DNA from: Nanobdellota archaeon
Lineage (GTDB): Archaea; Nanoarchaeota; Nanoarchaeia; Parvarchaeales; Parvarchaeaceae
Assembly (NCBI GenBank): GCA_021796445.1
Contig: JAKACB010000003.1
Coordinates: 1-53,937 of the forward strand
Reading direction: 5' to 3'
DNA: 53,937 bases
Below are positions 43,601 through 48,902 of the stretch, piece by piece (position 1 is the stretch's first letter; the number at the start of each line of letters is the position of its first letter). The position numbers were made by a program, and so were the translations under genes. The notes beneath the pieces were generated by a model, which saw nothing but the letters and a program-made list of their open reading frames with translations, was not told the DNA's origin and searched no databases.

Positions 43601-44616
43601 TTCCTTTACAGGCATATAATGTTAGTGCTAATAGTACTGCATCATCCTTTTTGGGTGCTTTATCTGAGTCCGCGTTAGCTTTAAGGTTCCCTATAATCGA
43701 GACACAAGGAACTGGCTCTAGTTCTGGTGAAGCAACATTATCTATTGACTCTAAATATACAAATAATGGTTATCTATGTGGAGTAGCTGGGGGCTACAGT
43801 GTTTCTTCTAATTGTACATATGCTGTGAATATGACTGCTCTTAACACACTATATTCAGCTGTTGGAGGATCAGGTTCTAGCTTTTACTATATTAATCCTA
43901 CAGCTAACTTCCCTTCTGCAATGTTACTTGGATTTAATGATAATAATCAACCTTTCAAACTCTATGATAATTCCACTAATACTTATTCGGTTAATACTGG
44001 TACTTATTCGGCTAATGTCAGTTATCCTGTAGATTTTAATTATTCAGTTGTTCTTATAATGATAGCAAGTGGCTATATGAGCGAAAATACTATCATTAGT
44101 TTGCCTTCAGGCTCTCATTCTTCCTTTACTGTAGCTAATTCTCCTTCAAATGCCAAAGGGTCAAATGTCACGGCCTATGTTTATAATGCTCAGAATGCTG
44201 GTAACTATATACTTAATGTATCTAGAAACGGCGGCAGTAATTTAATTACCGCGGAAGTACTTGTTTTTAATCCAATTCCACCTCCATATCTACATCTACC
44301 TTCACCCGATCTTAATGACGTTCTAAATGAATCAGGCCTGCCAAGCAATATACTATCAAGTGATGGCTGGTCGGGTTCATTAGTAGATAAGTCTTTCAAA
44401 TCTCATTCCACCTCTGTTTCAGAAAGTTCCGGTGGTTCAGCAACCTCTTTATTTAGTGTAAATAATGTAGTTACAGGTAGTTACTGCAGCGGTGGACACT
44501 TGGTCGAACAAGGTTATGCGCCTAACTATAAAACAGGAACTATTAATGATGGGCAGACCATAACTATATCTTTTTCCTACTCTTCAGACATATCTACCTC
44601 TTATCCTTGTCAATAA
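34639..44616 (+). CDS. Giant exported surface protein (3325 aa)
   Basis: Last gene of the surface operon and by far the largest in the window (almost 10 kb). The N-terminus MGTKRKLFIESLMVLTIVIL holds one hydrophobic helix (~8-33) that could be a signal peptide or anchor; there is no C-terminal membrane helix and no sortase-like motif. The rest is Ser/Asn/Thr/Tyr/Gly-rich with spaced cysteines and a great many N-x-S/T sequons, so heavy N-glycosylation and disulfides are likely. Near residue 2311, DVNGDGIFSLGE fits a 12-residue EF-hand/dockerin-type calcium loop. From ~2488 to 2930, and again at ~3223, repeated modules start F-x-E-x-x-LPSG-x-x-W-x-V-x-Y-x-G, as in surface proteins of Thermoplasmatales-like acidophiles. 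A role in adhesion or cell-cell contact is inference. Confidence 0.85.
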   Translation: MGTKRKLFIESLMVLTIVILSFLLINKGLTVLSIAGVVHTTFQSKINTLNNTPHTLSNLVSTYSSSDPSSPIPENEYVYTSSVYSNNNLFFNENFYPGNVNFSSNGYYCNAVTKITAPHLCFSLFSLFSCGGGPVKGNFTNLVGYLGFPEQDNNFPNNKGVNYANLYSKANILTPVGNLQIPIYLSFYQLPSAQYPYQNFINWSNSTLHLYSGLSNKNNNYLYAVNNSFTGYTTFSGSIPKSTLIIPAVSCGSTFIHDYIDYPGAVGTLHNIITLSGFTPSVFLASSNQNGYGPDYLYGKILTLGNIWTSFYNSLLSYQIQSINPPFAYTMPSLNYAKFPKGNKGDIQYLNVSSQFSTPVPISYYGSNGGINRNISIYTSNTSISSIVCTKGGSFPNCNGNSEFLNSVTESADTFTSPDLEATYYPNYGNAMYLMFRTDGIFPICAWNSSINNTLSSCTFENPKTMNNISYQRLWLSNNIQNNQLYNDAFSPGYSSTNFQNNFTLAALDSFCFYGEDFNSSNGLYTSPSYTRIIPPTSLENYTHAIGKCNAFFNNTNCFSNGASNYLNFKDGIFATNIACTSTGIKAENITDAWINSIYVANNAGDYCGLFRGQKNPSDPTANSTLFLQNISTNCPEFNANSSSVNLVITVRNVGNTNITNPYLVALYGNNNLSTIFYNSENLQSATYNLYKDFIGAMKATTGIIQVDYNNNFNTDMYVFDPGHPLNPIAIQSLFNAGQGYENGPFNNSLLGMWIYDAGAGLPNNLIRTANTLFVHSNSGNSNVPVIEPNGTATFTLEVPIPLFDALLSGKYNLSVFFGNTFNVSWNTPNGNSPSPTLLNPGALTVNPLVPSSTENASQIHNNEIITPGSGSVSPIWQYISSYTFNLSNSPMRGVDISRDNLFINVTAVNSTSDALNITANPSVSILNGSGSYLLVSSQLKGSSISCFASPDNLQDFGVFWNKQIISPSNLNYALSDSLYSGNTKQASEVLITSWTGILFMPYSDQVALNYNNLPQYSLSTSSFQIEKPTLNITSGNFNYETFTYFGNGNEGNLFNNLSSLYNSLNSTVSSFPVSLPNSSLNFNIFSNSIVSDPSILRIGGTDTLVNYSTFSNNSFTFSLTSKGSLLCSHSENTSANATFESGSSSLVSSCLSKAVVNDSYINISSKYGPFFVDMYNNSNLNLSNESSGGTVLMAGNETLSASSKHGLFMVTLPINTTINNGITLIFSVVPLTRQLYNSTLYLYNINGTPFNCNIVNNYNNTGNLEATAIHSGEYFLPNGTIMCNLTSDFTYLRAVFINKSNNAYLGSGDIQSGLSIQTINSTAFNISLNGVPLNTQDLSIKPNSNTCTSVNDVVVYNGIVQYNSGCNLSEALITFNYNNNGSLLPEAAFISPANYNKNYKNLLFMNPSAISDAPKFEYNLTLPSEGVMGEPIQFSLPNTFGGCNNIRLVTQFPYPYAQVPYQVLSSGSQSCNYVFVGNVGNIFKYSVFESNSPSIPYDYNWIRYNSTQYNVQISTNSFNTDLISSCHSGFGPCLYSFTAGQKLGNLLFNNVSTSSATISQTAEGPVEDCFTVSYSSSQTVEFPETGFGDINYKNNKIYQTAAPSQLISSVYCFYVNSPIITDSIFASGSPINFKVQNQLISNFSYLQDSRLNGFYVPPAINVGYNSYDNVSLGVLNQTYTNVNNSINVLNKCANYTYSSSNITGIVGNYVPAVNISANNILNPEKLYCIYGGTPSYTTQASLASPLNMNSTSSLGFAYQPGNYTNGEGTLYNSCRAPQNLTISGSPNFYVNGVETAYDLSSSKENYTMNNSATQLGIEMLYSPSGKVYIGSCSPNETILSYSACTKPVNVIPSNGSYDNIEAIPNGIDGNFSFGGGCYIGTLNGNTYGCAPTDGAINYSYASKSASSLTVSVSKIIINSTAAPTSTFSLSFDCSIDATNSSSNSELSSCSYPNSISSGVCSTSVSYAKINSTAYNITAECSAVSTKSFKIVSATSKITNLNIIGSQSEKTGLISNYVCGNETSIINNNVLNGWRWNPYSTAGSINPVGTTNPAGIAEVGGCEAGRDSFITTNPNITITKNATTIQYFYSCQTGYTGTITACSSPASLASYNRSISNKLSCYTTNNTRIGTSIKTINVNGNGTGGQAKSCNLFNKAGYLQPTVQDNCIAYHNPVINSTTSAYALQYLNSSNIGVGIGVIGKVYPLNISIPNSKQQNSVKDAYFTGLSESQIEGPHNIVTSILPASLLESNLPGKALSISAIYSYDLLNILMLQNPFFGVSGIPGFTNGSILDYASSIFTGGTSGNCAPPYDVNGDGIFSLGEGELCSGKTLPSSYKEGMFLSLGTLNEGLHSLQFYSIGNSTNEAQPSVSVFDSVGNAVNLNSACSNGNSRVFTSTYTGGKWSINITSDQQCDPINNQLYGYIVNCLYQTPGNETYTISSKYYLAYNLPTIWNISYSLLVSAKSYQVVPTPVYQIDYLNGSILSLQQPNETTFIEKGLPAGYKWYLRYGDLNRSSSSDSIYFYLNGQHTFKVYTLSNISANYDCYTTYTPTPPSGNVISGTTTYIQFTGVTTCYSYFNQKGLPSGLNWNVTYDNIIGSTSMKKPLTARSGGAANSKSNLAIEFITNSSGGTIGNFSFYVSDVTSTSNACTDVYKPSPSSGYLKAGTNQSITFSIESDTCVTTFDESKLPSGYTWNVTYDGIKSTSHTPTIAFITKPGSMPYSVPSLSNSTSVCTTTYIPSPSSSSALLAGSTVQISFSGSTKCITTTFYETGLPSGTWSVSYAGQSNSAPTGSPINITSSNNFLQPSYTATASIHGLACTSSASVIQGGTYNFSSWNCTTTFNELYLPTNGYNSNGAKAIVPWSVDYAGSTVTSSSSSLTVNLSTLQVSTQSFTTTNSGIYYPYPSVGSVEEGATYNVSFTDTPCNDLSFAVYSGRPLTEYCVGGSEVNVSAYGDAGTEHFKIVGANGNTYVSNNVSSGSLSYNLYAFPLQAYNVSANSTASSFLGALSESALALRFPIIETQGTGSSSGEATLSIDSKYTNNGYLCGVAGGYSVSSNCTYAVNMTALNTLYSAVGGSGSSFYYINPTANFPSAMLLGFNDNNQPFKLYDNSTNTYSVNTGTYSANVSYPVDFNYSVVLIMIASGYMSENTIISLPSGSHSSFTVANSPSNAKGSNVTAYVYNAQNAGNYILNVSRNGGSNLITAEVLVFNPIPPPYLHLPSPDLNDVLNESGLPSNILSSDGWSGSLVDKSFKSHSTSVSESSGGSATSLFSVNNVVTGSYCSGGHLVEQGYAPNYKTGTINDGQTITISFSYSSDISTSYPCQ
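41569..41604 (+). other. EF-hand-like calcium-binding loop in giant protein
   Basis: Encodes DVNGDGIFSLGE, with acidic or amide side chains at loop positions 1, 3 and 5, Gly at 6 and Glu at 12, the classical EF-hand/dockerin loop. A cysteine on each side (C-A-P-P before, E-L-C after) may clamp it. Only one copy was noticed. Confidence 0.6.
42103..43420 (+). repeat. Tandem LPSG-x-W protein modules (five copies)
   Basis: Within the giant gene, five modules of about 225-315 bases begin at 42103, 42355, 42669, 42921 and 43146. Each starts near T-T-F-x-E-x-x-LP, then G-x-x-W-x-V-x-Y-x-G; most include a Y-x-P-S/T-P-x-S-G/S turn and end with a strand like I-x-F-x-G before a cysteine. The DNA itself has diverged, so the repeats are old. 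A sixth, isolated copy starts near 44308, close to the C-terminus (LNESGLPSNILSSDGWSGSL). Confidence 0.8.
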
Positions 44617-44667
44617 TTATCCCGCCTTGTCTTCCTTGATTATATTTATTCGTGAGTAAGGAAAGAC

Positions 44668-44675
44668 TTTTATTT
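44668..44675 (+). promoter_or_regulatory. Putative TATA box
   Basis: TTTTATTT is centred about 26 bases before the ATG at 44697 in the 80-base gap after the giant gene, suggesting a separate leaderless transcript for the next gene. Confidence 0.4.
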
Positions 44676-44696
44676 TGAGTATTTAATCTATTATCT

Positions 44697-45320
44697 ATGT
44701 TTAAAAGAACTTTATATCTTTATGTTGGAATTGCATTAATAATTGCCTCAGTAGCTCTTTATCTTGGGTTTTTTCAATTAAATGCTTTAAAACTTGTTTC
44801 AATCTCTCCTTCGAAATCTTCACCTACTAAATTATCGTCAGTTAATTATAGCATAAAAAATAACAGTTATATAAGTAAAAACATAAATTTCACTTTTACA
44901 AGTTTTTTCTCTCCTTGGAGCCTTAGTAACGGATTTTCTGGCAAAGCGTATAGCAGCTTAATATTCATACCCACAATAACCAACCAATCTAATCCGTTTC
45001 AACTTTCTAATCCGGTTTATTTGCAATTTTTAGTAAATTCAACTAATTTAAGTTTATTACAAACTAGGAAAAGCATAATATCAAACCTTATGGGGTTTAG
45101 CCCCAATATAAATTATACTTTAAAGAACATTACAATTGGAGGGTTAACCGGGAATGAAATATCGGTAATAAACAGCAGTTTCCTTAATACAACTTACTTC
45201 GCTTTTGCAGTTAATAACAGTATTTTATACTCTTTCGTTCTTTTCTCATCGAATAATTCATTAACAAATTCAGCAGTTAGCTCGTTTTTTGAATTGCTTA
45301 AAACAGTTTCAATAAAATAA
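44697..45320 (+). CDS. Membrane-anchored exported protein, PsbP/Mog1-like fold possible
   Basis: A 207-aa protein with one N-terminal hydrophobic helix (~6-28) and an external domain rich in Asn and Ser with many N-x-S/T sequons. The pattern [18 protein letters not shown], then a strand block, [17 protein letters not shown] and a last helix [12 protein letters not shown] recalls small alpha/beta sandwiches of the PsbP/Mog1 kind, where a protein of this length often sits next to surface systems. This fold guess is weak. It lies 80 bases after the giant gene, on the same strand. Confidence 0.6.
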   Translation: MFKRTLYLYVGIALIIASVALYLGFFQLNALKLVSISPSKSSPTKLSSVNYSIKNNSYISKNINFTFTSFFSPWSLSNGFSGKAYSSLIFIPTITNQSNPFQLSNPVYLQFLVNSTNLSLLQTRKSIISNLMGFSPNINYTLKNITIGGLTGNEISVINSSFLNTTYFAFAVNNSILYSFVLFSSNNSLTNSAVSSFFELLKTVSIK

Positions 45321-45331
45321 AATTGAATAAC

Positions 45332-45344
45332 TTTATATATTTAG
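45332..45344 (+). promoter_or_regulatory. TATA box that decides the next start
   Basis: TTTATATATTTAG is centred 25 bases before the ATG at 45362. Because the TATA box lies inside the longer open frame that begins at 45323, the true start must be 45362, with a leaderless message. Confidence 0.6.
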
Positions 45345-45361
45345 CTGGATTTTTTAGTTTT

Positions 45362-45850
45362 ATGGGTTTAAACGTAGATGAAGTGAATATAGATCCCGAT
45401 GGACTAAATATAATACTTGGCCAGTCACATTTCATAAAAAGTGTTGAAGATATATACGAAGCTCTTATTTCTTCTTCCCCTAATATAAAATTTGGAGTAG
45501 CTTTTAATGAGGCATCCGGAGAAAGGCTTATAAGAAATGAGGGGAATGATCCTGTTCTTATACGTAAAAGCACGGAAATTGCAAAAAACATCGGCGCAGG
45601 GCATTCATTCGTAATTCTTTTAAAAGAAGCATATCCAATAAACGTTCTTAATAGGTTAAAAAATGTAATGGAGGTTGTTAACATATACGCAGCCACCGCA
45701 AATCCATTAAAAGTTTTGGTATATGATGATGGTTTGGAAGGCAGGGGTATAATAGGGGTTATAGACGGAAAGAAGCCTTTAGGCGTAGAAAATGAGAATG
45801 ACAAGGAAAAGAGGTATAAATTGCTAAGAGATATAGGCTATAAACGTTAG
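45362..45850 (+). CDS. Adenosine-specific kinase family protein (PF04008)
   Basis: Small archaeal/bacterial protein of the family annotated as adenosine-specific kinase (COG1839), 162 aa. It contains the closely conserved stretches [72 protein letters not shown] and [15 protein letters not shown], ending [11 protein letters not shown], so the fold is complete. The biochemical role is poorly established in the family; nucleoside salvage is the usual suggestion. Start choice rests on the TATA box above and on the family N-terminus. Confidence 0.9.
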   Translation: MGLNVDEVNIDPDGLNIILGQSHFIKSVEDIYEALISSSPNIKFGVAFNEASGERLIRNEGNDPVLIRKSTEIAKNIGAGHSFVILLKEAYPINVLNRLKNVMEVVNIYAATANPLKVLVYDDGLEGRGIIGVIDGKKPLGVENENDKEKRYKLLRDIGYKR

Positions 45851-45879
45851 AATTTTTAATCTTGTTTGAAGTTTTAAAA

Positions 45880-45951
45880 GTCGGGGTAGTACAGCGGTAG
45901 TACGCCGCCCTCATGAGGCGGAGGTCGTGGGTTCAAATCCCATCCCCGACA
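45880..45951 (+). tRNA. tRNA with anticodon CAU (Met elongator or Ile2)
   Basis: A 72-base cloverleaf: acceptor GTCGGGG/CCCCGAC, D-stem GTAC/GTAC, anticodon stem CCGCC/GGCGG with loop CTCATGA, T-stem GTGGG/CCCAT with loop TTCAAAT, discriminator A. The three G:C pairs of an initiator tRNA are absent at 29-31:39-41, so it is elongator Met or an Ile tRNA whose C34 is modified to agmatidine. Position 37 is G, whereas tRNAs reading A-starting codons normally have A37. Confidence 0.92.
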
Positions 45952-45980
45952 TTTTTATTCTTTAAATTGCATTAATTTAC

Positions 45981-46397
45981 ATGGAGTACGCATTTTTTTG
46001 GGGAGTTATAACAGGATTAGTGGCAATTTCAATTGTTTCTTTCTTTATACTAAGATATCTTCTGAAGAAAAAAATAGAGCAGTGGGAAAAATATGAGATG
46101 CAGAAAGCACTGGAAAAGACAGTTAACCTGCAAAGGCCGATATTAAAAGGAAAGATAAGTGAGCAGCTCTTTCCAGTTTTATACGAAAAAGAGGGAGATC
46201 TATCAGATTTAAGATTTCTAGGTAATCCAATAGACTACATAAAATTTGAAGGGCTTTCAAATTTGAGTGAAACTGAGAAAATAAAGATAAAATTCATAGA
46301 GATAAAGACAGGTAATTCAAAATTGAATAGTAATGAAGAGGCGGTTAAAAAGGCAGTGCAGGACAAGGAAGTGTATTGGGAAGAAATAACTATCTAA
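45981..46397 (+). CDS. Membrane-anchored Holliday-junction-resolvase-related nuclease
   Basis: A 138-aa protein of the Endonuc_Holl group (endonuclease related to archaeal Holliday junction resolvase). An N-terminal membrane helix (~4-26) is followed by a coiled charged helix and the nuclease domain: LQRPILKGKISEQLFPVLY, DLRFLGNPIDYIKFEGL with the Asp, and IKFIEIKTGNSKL with the E-x-K motif, as in restriction-endonuclease-like folds. Position of the catalytic E/D/ExK residues appears intact. Membrane-bound members occur in several archaea, with unknown substrate. It starts 29 bases after the tRNA(CAU). Confidence 0.82.
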   Translation: MEYAFFWGVITGLVAISIVSFFILRYLLKKKIEQWEKYEMQKALEKTVNLQRPILKGKISEQLFPVLYEKEGDLSDLRFLGNPIDYIKFEGLSNLSETEKIKIKFIEIKTGNSKLNSNEEAVKKAVQDKEVYWEEITI

Positions 46398-46465
46398 TAA
46401 TAGTGATTAATAAGCATAATTTTGTATTTATAAGGGTTTAAATTTTAGGGTTTACATAATATAGT

Positions 46466-48517
46466 ATGGATATTAAAAGATTTTTTGAGCCCAATAGTAT
46501 AGCAGTAATAGGTGCATCAAGAGATCCTAATAAGGTTGGTAGTGCCGTTCTAAAAAATTTAATAATAACCTTCCGTGGAAAAATATTTCCAATTAATCCT
46601 TTTGTTGACGAACTGCAAGGATTAAAAGCTTACAAATCAGTAGTGAATGTAAAGGAAAAAATAGATATAGCAGTGATTGCAATTCCAGCAGAAATGGTTC
46701 TAGGTATACTAAAGGATTGCGAAAAAGCAAAAATACCCCTAGCAGTTATACTAAGCGCAGGATTCAATGAAATAGGCGGGGAAGGCAAGAAAAGAGAAGA
46801 AGAGATAAAGAAATTTCTGTCAAAGTCAAAGATAAGGATAATAGGCCCAAACTGTTTAGGAGTAATAAATACGGATCCTAATTTTAATGCTACATTTTTG
46901 GACCCAAATTCAAAGGTCATAAAAGGACATGCTGGCTTTATTTCACAAAGCGGTGCATTGCTAAGTGCAGTAGTTGATGATGCATCTACAAACAACATCG
47001 GCTTCAGCAAAATAATAAGTATAGGTAATGCTACAGACATAAGCGAAGCAGATGTAATAGAAAGCTTCAAGACGGATGAAAAGACAAAAGTTCTTGCGCT
47101 TTATCTCGAAGGATTAAACAATGGAAAAGAGTTCTTAAAAGCAGGCCAGTCCTTCTCACAGGAAAAGCCATTGCTGGTATTAAAAGGAGGAAAATTTAAA
47201 TCTACCTCAGGAGCCGTTTCTTCGCATACCGGGTCTATGGCCGGAGACTATAAAGCGTATGAACTTGCTTTCAACAGAATTGGAGCAATCTCGGTAGAAA
47301 ACATAGATGACCTGTTCAATTTTATGAGAGATGCTCCAAATATAAAGGTAAATTCAGATGAAGTTATAATAGCAACAAATGCTGGCGGAGCGGGAGTAGT
47401 TACTACAGATCATATATCCAGCAGCGGCTTGAAACTTGCAAAGTTCAATGATAAATTTTTGAATGAACTATCTAAAGCTCTTCCAAGAGAGGCAAACATA
47501 CATAATCCTGTTGATATGGTTGGCGATGCAACTCCTGAAAGATATAGGGATACTCTGGAGATACTTGTACAGATAAATAAACCCATAATAATACTCTTTT
47601 CCCCACAGGAAATGTCACAGCCTTTGGAAACCGCAAAACAGATCTACGAGACGCATCTGAGGCATCCTTCCGTACCATTTCTCTCTGTTTTCCTTGGAGG
47701 AGCAAGAGTAGAAAAAGCGAGAAGGTTCCTTTTGGAGAGAGGTATGCCAATATACGAGTATCCAAACGAGGCAGTATTCATGATTAAGGGCCTTTTTACG
47801 TATTATTCTCACAGAGTGCAGACATTTAAGAGGATATCCAAAGAAAAGGCAAAATATAGGGATTTTAAAATAAAGACTGATATTTTTGGTATGGATGCAA
47901 AGAAGGTCTTCGATTCAATTGGAATAAAAAGCGCAGAAGGAATAAAGTTTACTTCTTATAAAGAGATGGGAAAGAGTGCGGAAAAGGTAGGTTATCCCTG
48001 CGTTTTAAAGATAGAATCTAATTTTCTTGCACATAAAAATAAAGTAGGCGCTGTAATAGTTGGCATAAAAGACAGGAAAGCATTAGAGGATGCATTTATG
48101 AAACTTTCAAAGATAGCAAAGGAGCAGAAAATAAGCAAGGCCTCATTCGGACTTTATGAAGACATAAGTAAATTTGGAGAGGATAGAATAGAGCTACTAG
48201 TAGGTGCACATAGAGATCCGCAGTTTGGTCCTATGGTCGCAATAGGATTAGGTGGAATATTTGCCAATGAACTTAATGAAACTACGTTTCTTTTATCACC
48301 AATCTCTGATCAGGATATAGACGAATTAAAGGCCTCAAAGATAGGTAGGATAATAAGTGATTTTGCAAGCGAAAGCGTTTTCAATGAATTAACAGAGTAT
48401 TTGTTCAAATTGGATAAACTTATGGCTGCAAACAGCAACATAAAGGACATAGACCTAAATCCAATAATACTGTTAAAAGGCAAATTGTTTGCAACAGATT
48501 TTAAGATATTCGTTTAA
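46466..48517 (+). CDS. acd: ADP-forming acetyl/acyl-CoA synthetase (fused alpha-beta)
   Basis: Converts acyl-CoA, ADP and phosphate to acid, CoA and ATP, an archaeal way to make ATP in fermentation. The 683-aa protein combines the alpha part (CoA-binding: IAVIGASRDPNKVGSAVLKN, GPNCLGVINTDPNFNATF, SQSGALLSAVVDDAS, then the phosphohistidine region VSSHTGSMAGDYKAYELAFN) and the beta part, an ATP-grasp domain after ~455 (GYPCVLKIES, then IELLVGAHRDPQFGPMVAIG and DIDLNPIILLKG). It is complete. A TATTTATAAG-type box lies ~30-40 bases upstream. Works with pyruvate kinase as a substrate-level ATP source. Confidence 0.95.
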   Translation: MDIKRFFEPNSIAVIGASRDPNKVGSAVLKNLIITFRGKIFPINPFVDELQGLKAYKSVVNVKEKIDIAVIAIPAEMVLGILKDCEKAKIPLAVILSAGFNEIGGEGKKREEEIKKFLSKSKIRIIGPNCLGVINTDPNFNATFLDPNSKVIKGHAGFISQSGALLSAVVDDASTNNIGFSKIISIGNATDISEADVIESFKTDEKTKVLALYLEGLNNGKEFLKAGQSFSQEKPLLVLKGGKFKSTSGAVSSHTGSMAGDYKAYELAFNRIGAISVENIDDLFNFMRDAPNIKVNSDEVIIATNAGGAGVVTTDHISSSGLKLAKFNDKFLNELSKALPREANIHNPVDMVGDATPERYRDTLEILVQINKPIIILFSPQEMSQPLETAKQIYETHLRHPSVPFLSVFLGGARVEKARRFLLERGMPIYEYPNEAVFMIKGLFTYYSHRVQTFKRISKEKAKYRDFKIKTDIFGMDAKKVFDSIGIKSAEGIKFTSYKEMGKSAEKVGYPCVLKIESNFLAHKNKVGAVIVGIKDRKALEDAFMKLSKIAKEQKISKASFGLYEDISKFGEDRIELLVGAHRDPQFGPMVAIGLGGIFANELNETTFLLSPISDQDIDELKASKIGRIISDFASESVFNELTEYLFKLDKLMAANSNIKDIDLNPIILLKGKLFATDFKIFV

Positions 48518-48537
48518 AAAGCTTTCCATAGTTTAAA

Positions 48538-48546
48538 ACTATTTAA
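48538..48546 (+). promoter_or_regulatory. Putative TATA box before PRC-barrel gene
   Basis: ACTATTTAA is centred about 27 bases before the ATG at 48569, which fits a leaderless start. It is preceded by the short palindrome TAGTTTAAAACTA (48531-48543), which overlaps it and could be an operator or chance in AT-rich DNA. Confidence 0.4.
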
Positions 48547-48568
48547 GCTAAAAATACTAATCTAAGTT

Positions 48569-48847
48569 ATGGCTTTAAAATTGAAAAGCATTGGTTTGAC
48601 TTACGGTTTAAAAGTATACACTGACAATGGAACTTACTTTGGTGAGATAGACGAGGCAATTCTTCAGGACAATAGAATAGTAAGTTGGAGAATAAAGGCC
48701 AGTTCATCCTCTAACCTGTCAAAAATGATAAAGGGGGCAAAAGGCGCAATAATACAACACAGCTTAGTAAGAGCGATAGGAGACATATTTATAATATCAA
48801 ACATAGTAACTTCACAGTCTGAGCCAGAAACTTCAGAGACAGAATAA
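48569..48847 (+). CDS. PRC-barrel domain protein
   Basis: A 92-aa protein made almost entirely of one PRC barrel: GLTYGLKVYTDNGTYFGEID, then a strand block and GAIIQHSLVRAIGDIFIIS, the usual close of the domain. The C-terminus is a short acidic tail (SEPETSETE). PRC-barrel proteins in archaea occur in RNA-processing and division-related roles (known of the family); nothing here decides which. It is 50 bases after acd and 56 bases before lonB. Confidence 0.85.
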   Translation: MALKLKSIGLTYGLKVYTDNGTYFGEIDEAILQDNRIVSWRIKASSSSNLSKMIKGAKGAIIQHSLVRAIGDIFIISNIVTSQSEPETSETE

Positions 48848-48902
48848 GCTTTTAAATTAGGAAATGCTTAACTTTAAGTTTTAGTAGAATGTAATATTGT
48901 TT

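Noticed and set aside
45323..45361. Upstream start of the adenosine-kinase-family gene
   Set aside because: The TATA box at 45332-45344 lies inside this extension and the family N-terminus begins at the ATG at 45362.
48531..48543. Palindrome TAGTTTAAAACTA as a terminator
   Set aside because: It is AT-only apart from two pairs and overlaps the probable TATA box of the next gene; too weak to call by itself.
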